A DNA stretch of 27,012 nt from JAYENY01 sp964563465 (GTDB lineage: Bacteria > Patescibacteriota > Minisyncoccia > Minisyncoccales > PEYH01), in the NCBI GenBank assembly GCA_964563465.1, contig CAZLVZ010000007.1, forward strand, positions 1 through 27,012, given 5' to 3'. A program made the position numbers and the translations under genes. Below the pieces are notes generated by a model that worked only from the letters and a program-made list of their open reading frames with translations, did not search any database and was not told the origin of the DNA. Positions 16,228-24,277 of the stretch are shown piece by piece (position 1 is the first letter of the stretch; each line of letters begins with the position of its first letter).

Positions 16228-19200
16228 CTATTTTACCATCTTCTTGTATCCACTTCCAATCGGAATAAGTTTCCCAATTATAACATTTTCTTTTAAGCCC
16301 CTAAGCTCATCCTTTTGTCCAGTTATTGATGCGTTTATTAAGACACGCGAAGTTTCTTCAAAGGAGGCTGCTGAAAGGAAACTTTCAGTTGTTAAAGACA
16401 CTTTAGATATTCCGAGGATTAACTCTTGTAGAGTAGCTAATACTTTATTCTCTTTCTTTAATTTTCTATTTTCTATTAAAGCCACATTTTTCTCAACAAC
16501 CTGTCCTTCCGAGAATTTACTATCACCTCTTTTTTTGATTCTAACTCGCGAAAACATTTGTTTGGCAATTGTTTCTATGTGCTTATCGTGAATTGCTACT
16601 CCCTGAGAAGCATAAATTTTTTGGACTTCTTTAACAATATAAACAGCGGTTGGGTATTTCCCAGCTGCTTTAAATAATTTTTTTAAATCAATATTACCCT
16701 CGCAAAGTCGCTGACCTGCTTTAACTTCGTCTCCAGGACTAACTAAAATTGTTCTTCTTACGGGCATTTCATATTCCGTAATTGCCTTATCCTTCTTTTT
16801 TGATGTTTTTTCTTCTTTAACTTCTCCCTTGTTTTTTGTTTTTTTCTCTTGTTTTTTCTCTATTTTATTTTGCACCCTTATAATCCCTTCCCCTACTTTT
16901 ATTACCTTTCCGTCAGAAATAGCAATAATTGCTTCTCCCTTAGGTATTCTTTTTTCAAACACCTCTTCTACTCTTGGAAGACCATGAGTAATGTCTCCAA
17001 CAGAAGCAACCCCTCCTGTATGAAAAGTTCTTAATGTCAACTGTGTGCCAGGTTCTCCAATCGCCTGTGCTGCTACAATCCCTACTGCCTCGCCAAGATT
17101 CACTAATTTATTATGTCCTAAATCCCAACCATAACACTTTTGACAAACGCCTCTCTCTGATTTACAACTTAATGGAGAAAAAACCCTCACAGCATCAATG
17201 TCGCTATCAACGATTTCTCTGGCTTTCTGCCAATCAATAATTTCTCCCTTTTTAACTAAAATCTTTTCTCCTTTTTCATTGGAAAATGATATATCTTCTA
17301 CGCTAATGCGACCAACAATCTTAAAGATAAAGTCTTGTCCCACCTCGTCGCTATCTTTTTTAGAAACTAAAATTCCCTCTGTGTCTCCACAATCTGCCTC
17401 ACTCACAAAAACATCATGGGCTACATCTACTAAACGCCTCGTAAGATAACCAGCCGTAGAAGTCCTCAATGCTGTATCTGCTGTTCCTTTCCTCGCTCCA
17501 TGAGTGGAAATAAAATATTCTAAAATACCAAAACCTTCCTTGAAAGAACTCTTGGCTGGAAATTCCATAATTTCACCAGCTGGATTGATAACTAATCCCT
17601 TCATACCAGCCATCTGAACTGGTTGGGACCAACTTCCCCTTGCTCCAGCATCAATAGAAGTAAAAACAATTCCATCTGGAGGAAGATATTTGGGCACTAA
17701 AGATTGAATTTCTGCTTTGGTTTTTTGCCAAATCTCAATAACTTGAGTTTTTCTTTCTTCTTCTGTTAATAAACCTTTTATAAAATATTCTCCTATTTTT
17801 TTAACCTCTGCCTCTGCCTGCTCTACTAATTTTGTTTTTTCTGGAGGGATAACTAAATCATCTATGCCCCAACTTAAACCAGAAATAGTGGCATATTCAA
17901 AACCGATTTTTTTAACTTTATCTAAGGTCTCTGTCGCAACACTATTATCATAATCTTCTATAATTCGTCTCGTAAAATCTTTTAATTTTTTAGAATTTAT
18001 CAAATCGTTCTGAAACGGAAAATTATCTGGTAGCGATTTATTAAAAATTATCCTACCTAAAGTTGTTTCTAAAAATTCATTATTAATCTCTACTTTTATT
18101 TTAGCTTGTAAATTAATCACTCCTGATTCATAGGCTAACAGTACCTCTGCTGGAGAAGAAAATATCTTACCTTCCCCCTTCACGCCTTCTTTCATCTTGG
18201 TCAACCAATAACATCCTAAAACCATATCTTGGCGAGGAGTAACAACTGAAAGACCTGTGGCTGGTTTTAATAGATTAGAACCAGAAAGCATTCTTTCTTC
18301 TACTTCTTTCTGCGCCCTTTCAGACAAAGGCAAGAAAACAGCCATTTGATCTCCGTCAAAATCAGCATTAAACGCCTCGCAAACCAAAGGATGAATTCTT
18401 ATTGCTTCACCTTCAACTAATTTGGGTCTAAAGGCCTGAAGACCCAATCTATGAAGAGTCGGGGCTCTATTTAAAAGAACCAACCTATTTTTAATAACTT
18501 TTTCCAGGGCCTCCCAAACTTCTTCTATTCCTTTTTCTATTAGATTAGATGCTTGTCGAACATTATAAGCAATTTCTTTTTCTAAAAGTTCAGCGCTTAC
18601 AAATGGCTTGAAAAGCTCTAATGCCATTTTTTTTGGTAAGCCACACTCGCTGAATTTTAAATCAGAATCTCCAACGATTACTGAACGGCCTGAATAATCT
18701 ACTCTCTTGCCTAAAAGATTTTGACGAAATCTTCCTTGCTTTCCTTTCAGCATGTCAGCTAAAGATTTTAACAATCTTGATTGTCCGGTAGAAGCAATAG
18801 TTGTGTGCCCGCTTCTCATTCCATTATCAATTAAGGCATCAACCGCCTCTTGAAGCATTCTTTTCTCGTTTCGCAAAATAACTTCCGGAGCATTTATCTC
18901 TAATAAATATTTCAAACGATTATTGCGATTAATTACTCTTCTGTAAAGATCGTTTAAATCAGATGAAGCATATCTTCCACCATCTAATTGAACCATCGGA
19001 CGCAATGCAGGGGGCAAAACAGGAAGAACAGTTAGAAACATCCATTCTGGACGAATCTTATTCTCAAGCATATGCTTTAATAAATTAACTTTTCTGAAAA
19101 GCTTTTTTTGTTCTATCGCTGTAAGTTTTATTTCTTTTTTCTCTGCTTCGTCAATAATCTTTTTCAAGTTAAAATCAGCAAAGATTTTTCTCAATGCCTC

Positions 19201-19908
19201 TGCGCCTGTTCCAGCTTCAAAAATACCTCCATATTTAGAAGAAAGTTCCAAATATTCTATTTCTGAAATAACCTTCAATGGTTTAATTATTTCCAGGTCT
19301 TTCATGGCCACAACCTTGGCTCGCTTCAATTTTTTAACAAATTCTAACTTTTCTTTTTTTATCTTTGCTGTTTCTTTTTTCACTTTTTCTCCTTTTTCTT
19401 GTTTCTTTGTCTTCTTGCCTTCATCCTGCATTTTTAATTTTTCCTTGAATTCTCTTTGAATTTCAGCAATAATCTTTTTCTTCCCTTCTTTGTCTACTTT
19501 AACAATAATGTATGAAGCGAAGTAAGCAATTTTTTCCAAATGTTGTGACGATAACCCTAAAATACTCCCCATAATTGAAGGAACTCCTCTTAAAAACCAA
19601 ATATGTGAAACTGGACAAGCGAGCTTAATGTGCCCCATTCTTTCTCGTCTAACTGATGATTTAACTACTTCTACCCCGCATCTATCACAAGTTAATCCTT
19701 TGTAACGAATACCCTTATATTTGCCACAATAACATTGATAATCTTTTTCTGGACCAAAAATTCGCTCACAAAATAAGCCATCTTTTTCGGATTTTTGTGT
19801 ACGATAATTAATAGTTTCTGGCTTTAATACTTCACCGTGACTCCACGATAAAATTTCTTCAGGAGAAGCCAGTGTTATTTTTATACTTTTTATATCCTCA
19901 ACTTTCAT
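16228..19908 (-). CDS. rpoC: DNA-directed RNA polymerase subunit beta'
   Basis: 1226 residues. It forms the active centre of RNA polymerase with beta. The first zinc site is C59, C61, C74 and C77 (CYCGKYKG...LTCDRCG). The catalytic magnesium loop is NADFDGDQM (514-522; D516, D518, D520). The bridge/trigger region includes GARGSWSQPVQMAGMKGLV and FISTHGARKGTADTALRT. The second zinc site comprises CGDTEG and CKSERGVCQKC. Two Lys/Glu-rich low-complexity insertions lie at about 153-198 and 1013-1045, which is not usual in model bacteria. It starts 26 bases after rpoB, has no Shine-Dalgarno and ends 4 bases before ftsK. Confidence 0.98.
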   Translation of the reverse strand: MKVEDIKSIKITLASPEEILSWSHGEVLKPETINYRTQKSEKDGLFCERIFGPEKDYQCYCGKYKGIRYKGLTCDRCGVEVVKSSVRRERMGHIKLACPVSHIWFLRGVPSIMGSILGLSSQHLEKIAYFASYIIVKVDKEGKKKIIAEIQREFKEKLKMQDEGKKTKKQEKGEKVKKETAKIKKEKLEFVKKLKRAKVVAMKDLEIIKPLKVISEIEYLELSSKYGGIFEAGTGAEALRKIFADFNLKKIIDEAEKKEIKLTAIEQKKLFRKVNLLKHMLENKIRPEWMFLTVLPVLPPALRPMVQLDGGRYASSDLNDLYRRVINRNNRLKYLLEINAPEVILRNEKRMLQEAVDALIDNGMRSGHTTIASTGQSRLLKSLADMLKGKQGRFRQNLLGKRVDYSGRSVIVGDSDLKFSECGLPKKMALELFKPFVSAELLEKEIAYNVRQASNLIEKGIEEVWEALEKVIKNRLVLLNRAPTLHRLGLQAFRPKLVEGEAIRIHPLVCEAFNADFDGDQMAVFLPLSERAQKEVEERMLSGSNLLKPATGLSVVTPRQDMVLGCYWLTKMKEGVKGEGKIFSSPAEVLLAYESGVINLQAKIKVEINNEFLETTLGRIIFNKSLPDNFPFQNDLINSKKLKDFTRRIIEDYDNSVATETLDKVKKIGFEYATISGLSWGIDDLVIPPEKTKLVEQAEAEVKKIGEYFIKGLLTEEERKTQVIEIWQKTKAEIQSLVPKYLPPDGIVFTSIDAGARGSWSQPVQMAGMKGLVINPAGEIMEFPAKSSFKEGFGILEYFISTHGARKGTADTALRTSTAGYLTRRLVDVAHDVFVSEADCGDTEGILVSKKDSDEVGQDFIFKIVGRISVEDISFSNEKGEKILVKKGEIIDWQKAREIVDSDIDAVRVFSPLSCKSERGVCQKCYGWDLGHNKLVNLGEAVGIVAAQAIGEPGTQLTLRTFHTGGVASVGDITHGLPRVEEVFEKRIPKGEAIIAISDGKVIKVGEGIIRVQNKIEKKQEKKTKNKGEVKEEKTSKKKDKAITEYEMPVRRTILVSPGDEVKAGQRLCEGNIDLKKLFKAAGKYPTAVYIVKEVQKIYASQGVAIHDKHIETIAKQMFSRVRIKKRGDSKFSEGQVVEKNVALIENRKLKKENKVLATLQELILGISKVSLTTESFLSAASFEETSRVLINASITGQKDELRGLKENVIIGKLIPIGSGYKKMVK

Positions 19909-19934
19909 AAAATCAATTTAAAATGTTAAATTGT

Positions 19935-22900
19935 TTATTTCTTTTCCCCAAAACTTACGCTTAGCCCCAAAGATTTAAGTTCGTTAACAAGTAATAAAAA
20001 TGATGCTGGAACGCAGGGACTTTCAATCTTTTGATTCTTTAAAATCGCTTGATAAGTTGCCGCTCGCCCAGCAACATCATCTGATTTAATTGTAAGCATT
20101 TCTTGTAAGGCATAAGCTGCTCCGTATCCCTGCAATGCCCAAACCTCCATTTCTCCAAATCTCTGCCCTCCAAATTGGGCTCTACCTCCCAACGGTTGTT
20201 GAGTAATTAAAGAATAAGGACCAATAGAACGCATATGTATTTTATCTTCAACCATATGTATTAAACGCATCATATATATGTAGCCCACCATCACCTTATC
20301 TTCGAAAGGTTTTCCTGTTTTCCCATCATAAAGAACTATTTTTCCATCTTCTGGAAGACCTGCTTTTTTGAGCTCCTCTTTAATGTCTTTCTCGTTAGCC
20401 CCAGACAAAGCTGGAGTAATGGCTCTATATCCTAATATCTTCGCCGCCCAACCTAAGTGAGTTTCTAAAACTTGTCCAAGATTCATTCGAGAAATTACTC
20501 CTAAAGGATTTAACACAATATCTACTGGAGTTCCATCTGCCATAAAAGGCATTTCTTCTGGCGGTAAAACTTTAGAAACGATACCTTTATTGCCATGCCT
20601 TCCAGCTATCTTATCTCCAACAGTTATTTTTCTTAATTGAGCTACTTCCACTTGAATTCTTTTAATCACTCCTGGCTGAAGTTTGTGTCCAGCTTCTCTT
20701 GAAAATTCTTTTACTCTTACAACTCTGCCTTTCTTTCCGTGCTCCATTAACATAGATGTATCTTTTACATTCTTCGCCTTTTCTCCAAAAATTGCCCAGA
20801 GCAATCTCTCTTCCGCTGTCAATCCTGTTTCGCCTTTTGGAGAAATTTTACCGACTAAAATGTCATTTGGTTCCACGGTTGCTCCCACCTGAATAACGCC
20901 TTCTGCGTCTAAATCTTTAAGCTTTTCTTCTGAAACATTGGGTATGTCAGAAGTTGTTATCTCTGGTCCTAATTTAGTTTCTCTAACATCACAAGAAAAT
21001 GTTTCGATATGAATACTGGAAAGTAGCTCTTGCTCCAAAACACGACTGGAGAGAACAACTGCATCCTCGTAGTTATTACCTCTCAATGATAAAAAGGCAA
21101 CCAAAAGATTTTGACCTAAAGCTAACGATCCTTTATCCGAGCCGGTAGAATCCGCCAATAATTGTCCTTTCTCAATCTTCTGACCCTTACTCACAACGGG
21201 TTTGTGGTGAAAATATGTAAATTGATTAGTAGCGTCAAAATTTCTTAATTTATAAATTTCATTTTCTTTTTTCCCTTTTTTATTTTTAATCTTTACATGT
21301 TGAGCATCAACTTCTGTTACTTCTCCTTCTTCTTTAGAAAAAACCGCTTTGCCCGAATCTCTGACTACTCTATCTTCTAAACCAGTGCCCACCAAAGGAC
21401 ACGAAGGATTAATCAATGGCACTGATTGTCTTTGCATATTTGAACCCATTAAAGCTCTATTCGCATCATCATTTTGAAGAAAGGGAATAAGCGCAGTTGC
21501 AGTGGATATAAACTGTTCTGGAGATACATCCATAAAGTCAATTTTATTCTTATCTACCATTTTTGGCCTACCCTTCACTCTGGCCTCTAATTTTTTGGAT
21601 AAAATATTACCTTTTTCGTCAACCTTAATTCCTGCATCTGCAATACTGTATTTTTCTTCTTCAAAAGCGTTAAGATATAAAAATTTTTCTGTTTTTCTTC
21701 CTTTTTCAACCTTAAAATATGGGGTTTCAATAAACCCATAAGAATTAATTCTGCTATACATTGCTAAATGCCCAACTAATCCTACATTTGGGCCTTCTGG
21801 GGTTTGAATTGGACAAATTCTACCATAATGAGAGGGCTGAACATCTCTTACTTGCAGTCCAGCTCTTTTACGAGTTAAACCACCGGGACCTCCGGCAGTT
21901 AATCTCCTTTTATGCTCCAACTCGGCTAAAATATTCTCATTATCCATAAATTGAGAAAGCTGACTTGAGGCAAAAAATTGTTTAATAACAGCCATAAACG
22001 GTCTTGGGTTGAGAATTCTATTCGGAGCTAAATCCATTGGATCTAAGGTGGTCATTCTGTCTCTGCTTATTCTCTCTACTCTCGCTAACCCAACCCTTAA
22101 TCTGTCCTTCAATAGCTCTGAGATTGTTCTAACCCTCCTGTTCCCCAAATGGTCAATCTCGTCTGCCTTGCTTCCCGGAGTGTTGTTGAGTCTAATTATT
22201 TCTCTCATAACCGCCGTTACATCTTCAACTCTTAGCACTCTGTCTTCTATGTTAATTTCTTCTCCAAACTTTATTTCTTTTTTTGCTTTTGATTTTTTAC
22301 TCTTAATTTTTGATTTCAATTCTGGTAATCTTTGCAAAGTTTTCCATCTACCAACTTTAGATAAATCGTATCTCTCAAAATTGAAAAACATATTTTCAAT
22401 CAATTCTTTCGCGGTGTCTGGAGAAGCTAAATCGCCAGGCCTTAATCTCCTATAAATTTCTACCAATGCTTCTGCCTGATTATTAGTAGAATCTCTTCTA
22501 AGTGTTTCTTCTATATAATTAATTTCTCCCCTATCAATGTCGGAGAACTGGGATTTAATTTTTTCGTCACTATCAACGCCAAAGGCCCTTAAAATTGTTG
22601 TGGCAGGAACTCTTCTTCTTCTGTCTATCTTTACTCCGATAAAACCAGAGGCATCTGTTTCAAACTCCAACCAACTCCCTCTGTTTGGAATTATTCTTGC
22701 TCCAAAATATTCTTTTCCTTTAATCTTCCTACAAGTAAAAAATGCTCCGGGGGAGCGAATCAATTGTGAGATAACAACCCTTTCAACGCCGTTGATAATA
22801 AAAGTGCCCCTTTCTGTCATTAAGGGGAAATCACCAAAAAAGACCTCTTGGACTGTTTCTTCTTTTGTCTTGAGGTCAACTAATTTAATCAACATCTTAA

Positions 22901-23147
22901 ACGGCGCAGAATAAGAATCTTCGTATTTTTTAGCTTCAAATTCATCCTTATAATGCGGTTCGCCTAAAGTATAATCCAAAAACCAAAGCTCCAGCCATTT
23001 GCCCGTATAATCGCGCATTGGCGAAACTTCTTCAAACAATTCTTTAAGCTCTCTTCTCCAAAATTCTCTCCAACTTGCTTTTTGTACTTCTAATAAATAA
23101 GGTAAAGGTAGGCGAACATTAGATTTAGAAAAATCTTTTGTTGTCAT
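19935..23147 (-). CDS. rpoB: DNA-directed RNA polymerase subunit beta
   Basis: 1070 residues, a compact beta subunit lacking large lineage insertions. The N-terminal lobe contains FGDFPLMTERGTFIINGVER. The rifampicin-pocket region has SSQLSQFMDNEN (D402) and HKRRLTAGGPGGLTR (from H412). The catalytic-site strands GDKIAGRHGNKG and MPFMADGTPVDIVLNPLG, and the C-terminal QPLGGRAQFGGQRFGEMEVWALQ, are intact. In E. coli numbering S531 is Thr (T417) and L533 is Gly (G419). A short Lys-rich patch occurs around 275-292. The usual rplJ-rplL genes do not precede it; a toxin-antitoxin cluster does. Two promoter candidates and a long leader lie upstream. Confidence 0.98.
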   Translation of the reverse strand: MTTKDFSKSNVRLPLPYLLEVQKASWREFWRRELKELFEEVSPMRDYTGKWLELWFLDYTLGEPHYKDEFEAKKYEDSYSAPFKMLIKLVDLKTKEETVQEVFFGDFPLMTERGTFIINGVERVVISQLIRSPGAFFTCRKIKGKEYFGARIIPNRGSWLEFETDASGFIGVKIDRRRRVPATTILRAFGVDSDEKIKSQFSDIDRGEINYIEETLRRDSTNNQAEALVEIYRRLRPGDLASPDTAKELIENMFFNFERYDLSKVGRWKTLQRLPELKSKIKSKKSKAKKEIKFGEEINIEDRVLRVEDVTAVMREIIRLNNTPGSKADEIDHLGNRRVRTISELLKDRLRVGLARVERISRDRMTTLDPMDLAPNRILNPRPFMAVIKQFFASSQLSQFMDNENILAELEHKRRLTAGGPGGLTRKRAGLQVRDVQPSHYGRICPIQTPEGPNVGLVGHLAMYSRINSYGFIETPYFKVEKGRKTEKFLYLNAFEEEKYSIADAGIKVDEKGNILSKKLEARVKGRPKMVDKNKIDFMDVSPEQFISTATALIPFLQNDDANRALMGSNMQRQSVPLINPSCPLVGTGLEDRVVRDSGKAVFSKEEGEVTEVDAQHVKIKNKKGKKENEIYKLRNFDATNQFTYFHHKPVVSKGQKIEKGQLLADSTGSDKGSLALGQNLLVAFLSLRGNNYEDAVVLSSRVLEQELLSSIHIETFSCDVRETKLGPEITTSDIPNVSEEKLKDLDAEGVIQVGATVEPNDILVGKISPKGETGLTAEERLLWAIFGEKAKNVKDTSMLMEHGKKGRVVRVKEFSREAGHKLQPGVIKRIQVEVAQLRKITVGDKIAGRHGNKGIVSKVLPPEEMPFMADGTPVDIVLNPLGVISRMNLGQVLETHLGWAAKILGYRAITPALSGANEKDIKEELKKAGLPEDGKIVLYDGKTGKPFEDKVMVGYIYMMRLIHMVEDKIHMRSIGPYSLITQQPLGGRAQFGGQRFGEMEVWALQGYGAAYALQEMLTIKSDDVAGRAATYQAILKNQKIESPCVPASFLLLVNELKSLGLSVSFGEKK

Positions 23148-23168
23148 TTTGCTGACTAAAAATCAATA

Positions 23169-23196
23169 ATTATAATTATCAATTATCGCAACTCAA
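23169..23196 (-). promoter_or_regulatory. rpoB proximal promoter (P2)
   Basis: Minus strand: TTGAGT (23191-23196), a 16-base spacer and TATAAT (23169-23174). The predicted leader is about 15 bases, with start beyond the hairpin at 23212-23239. Confidence 0.55.
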
Positions 23197-23211
23197 TTGA
23201 TAGAGCACGAC

Positions 23212-23239
23212 AAAAAATTCCCCTCTTTTCTTCAAAGGG
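23212..23239 (-). terminator. Terminator or attenuator hairpin upstream of rpoB
   Basis: Minus strand: CCCTTT (23234-23239) pairs with AGAGGG (23221-23226), one G-U pair, loop of 7, followed by GAATTTTTTG. It has the form of a weak intrinsic terminator. It lies between the distal promoter and rpoB, so it could end the toxin-antitoxin transcript, attenuate rpoB, or end a small RNA. Confidence 0.5.
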
Positions 23240-23243
23240 CAAA

Positions 23244-23261
23244 ATGCTTCTTATGCTTCTT
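23244..23261 (-). repeat. Two-copy tandem 9-mer in the rpoB leader
   Basis: AAGAAGCAT occurs twice head to tail on the minus strand (23253-23261 and 23244-23252), directly after a CTTCTT/AAGAAG palindrome. The function is unknown. Confidence 0.6.
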
Positions 23262-23305
23262 TAAGAAGAATATAATTTCAAAGTTAAATATCCTATTTGA
23301 TTTTT

Positions 23306-23333
23306 ATTCTACACGCTTATAAAAATAAGTCAA
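23306..23333 (-). promoter_or_regulatory. rpoB distal promoter (P1)
   Basis: Minus strand: TTGACT (23328-23333), a 16-base spacer and TAGAAT (23306-23311). The predicted start is near 23299, about 150 bases before rpoB and about 85 bases before the hairpin's T-run. Confidence 0.6.
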
Positions 23334-23339
23334 TACTTA

Positions 23340-23393
23340 CTATTGATAATGGTCATTAATGTCAATTTCATAATGTAGGGGAAGAATTTTCAT
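23340..23393 (-). pseudogene. 17-codon frame, possible remnant of a RelE/ParE-type toxin
   Basis: The frame reads MKILPLHYEIDINDHYQ and then stops. Its ATG overlaps the stop of the preceding antitoxin-like gene in an ATGA arrangement, exactly as hicA overlaps hicB. The end, DINDHYQ, resembles the C-terminus I associate with RelE/ParE-type toxins, and the beginning looks like a toxin start. My inference is that an internal deletion joined the two ends. It could equally be a chance short frame. Confidence 0.3.
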
Positions 23394-23614
23394 GTCTTGA
23401 AATGAGAAGATCTCATTAATCCTTTCTTTGAACTCTTAAGAAATGCTTGATTATAAAGCCCCGTATTCTTAAATGCTTCAACAACCTCTTTGCTATTTTG
23501 GCTTTGGGGGGGAGAAAAAATATCTCTCTCCATCAATTGACGCAAATATTCATAACGAAGAGCTTTGTCTAATAATTGCTGATATTCTTTTTTCGGAACA
23601 GTAATAGTAGCCAT
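23390..23614 (-). CDS. Small antitoxin-like protein, partner not intact
   Basis: 74 residues. The N-terminus MATITVPKKEYQQLLDKALR is a short strand followed by a helix rich in Leu/Glu/Arg, like the dimerisation part of small antitoxins. The middle (DIFSPPQSQNSKEVVEAFKNT) and the C-terminus FLKSSKKGLMRSSHFK resemble a family of short uncharacterised proteins that I associate with toxin-antitoxin loci in CPR genomes. It starts 20 bases after the hicA stop, so it may share the hicBA transcript. No intact toxin gene follows; the interval to rpoB holds only a 17-codon frame and regulatory sequence. The function is unproven. Confidence 0.6.
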   Translation of the reverse strand: MATITVPKKEYQQLLDKALRYEYLRQLMERDIFSPPQSQNSKEVVEAFKNTGLYNQAFLKSSKKGLMRSSHFKT

Positions 23615-23634
23615 GTTTTTTATATCATTTAGTA

Positions 23635-23862
23635 TTATAGATGTTTTAAAAACTCTTCTGGCGTGAGCTCAACTTCTCTTAAAATTTGCCTTAATAATCC
23701 TTTTCCAATATCTTCGCCGCCATGATGCGGCACCAATGTAAATCTTCCATCAGCATGTTTAAAACAAATATGCGACCCTTTCTGACGCACCTCATAAAAT
23801 CCAAGTTTCTTTAAAACTCTAATTAGATCTTGGACCTTAAGTATCGGAAGGCGTCTCTTCAT
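23635..23862 (-). CDS. hicA: HicA-type mRNA interferase toxin
   Basis: 75 residues, matching the HicA/YcfA double-stranded-RNA-binding fold. HicA toxins cleave mRNA and slow growth when free of HicB. The fold segments are visible: LIRVLKKLGFYEVRQKGSH, a strand with FKHADGR and LVPHHGGEDIGKGLLRQIL. The catalytic His is H31 in the GSH motif and is intact, so the toxin is probably active. The gene overlaps hicB by 4 bases (ATGA), which couples translation of the toxin to its antitoxin. The stop is 20 bases before the next small gene. Confidence 0.93.
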   Translation of the reverse strand: MKRRLPILKVQDLIRVLKKLGFYEVRQKGSHICFKHADGRFTLVPHHGGEDIGKGLLRQILREVELTPEEFLKHL

Positions 23863-24110
23863 ACCACTTCCACTGTCTCAAGTCCTATAAAAACTGGCTC
23901 ATGGGCAAAATCTTTTATGCGTCTTCGATATTGGGAATCAATATTAGCCACTTCTAAGCAAAGTGATATTGCCTCTCTAACTCTTTTAGTAAGCTCTGGC
24001 AAAGTTTTAGCTTGAGTATAACAACCAGGCAATGATGGGACTGAAGCCACAAAATAGCCGTCTTCATTTTGCTCAACGATAATCTTAAATTGTTTTTTTT
24101 CTCTAGCCAT
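23859..24110 (-). CDS. hicB: HicB-like antitoxin
   Basis: 83 residues. The strand FKIIVEQNEDGYFVASVPSL, the motif PGCYTQAKT and the helix ELTKRVREAISLCLE define the HicB_lk antitoxin fold, which covers the HicA active site. No separate DNA-binding helix-turn-helix or ribbon-helix-helix domain is obvious in the short C-terminus, so autoregulation is uncertain. It precedes hicA and overlaps it by 4 bases. The promoter is the best in the window and places the transcription start at or near the ATG. Confidence 0.92.
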   Translation of the reverse strand: MAREKKQFKIIVEQNEDGYFVASVPSLPGCYTQAKTLPELTKRVREAISLCLEVANIDSQYRRRIKDFAHEPVFIGLETVEVV

Positions 24111-24117
24111 AATCCCT

Positions 24118-24145
24118 ATTATATCCTTGATTAACGCATTGTCAA
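24118..24145 (-). promoter_or_regulatory. hicBA promoter, predicted leaderless
   Basis: Minus strand: perfect TTGACA (24140-24145), a 16-base spacer and perfect TATAAT (24118-24123), ending 7 bases before the hicB ATG. Confidence 0.8.
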
Positions 24146-24169
24146 TCTTTTAGATTTACTCTAAGCGAC

Positions 24170-24277
24170 TTATTCTTCCTCTTTCGTTTCTATCTCTTCT
24201 ATGTTTTCTTGCGTTTGAATGTTTGTCCCTCTCAAGCTATCAACTTTTTGAAATATAGAAAATCTAAAAATTGGAAA
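24170..24277 (-). other. In-frame coding-like tail after the O-antigen-ligase stop
   Basis: Directly after the TAA at 24278-24280, the same frame stays open for 35 codons to a TAA at 24170-24172. It ends in an acidic stretch (NIEEIETKEEE) preceded by FQKVDSLRGTN, similar in character to the annotated end of the gene (RIKRLKAGT, then an acidic tail). It may be the remains of an older or duplicated C-terminus. It has no start codon of its own. Confidence 0.4.

Noticed and set aside
23183..23212. tRNA D-arm-like string (CTCAATTGATAGAGCA) upstream of rpoB on the plus strand
   Set aside because: No acceptor, anticodon or T arm can be built around it, and it overlaps the P2 promoter; it is at most a fragment and may be chance.
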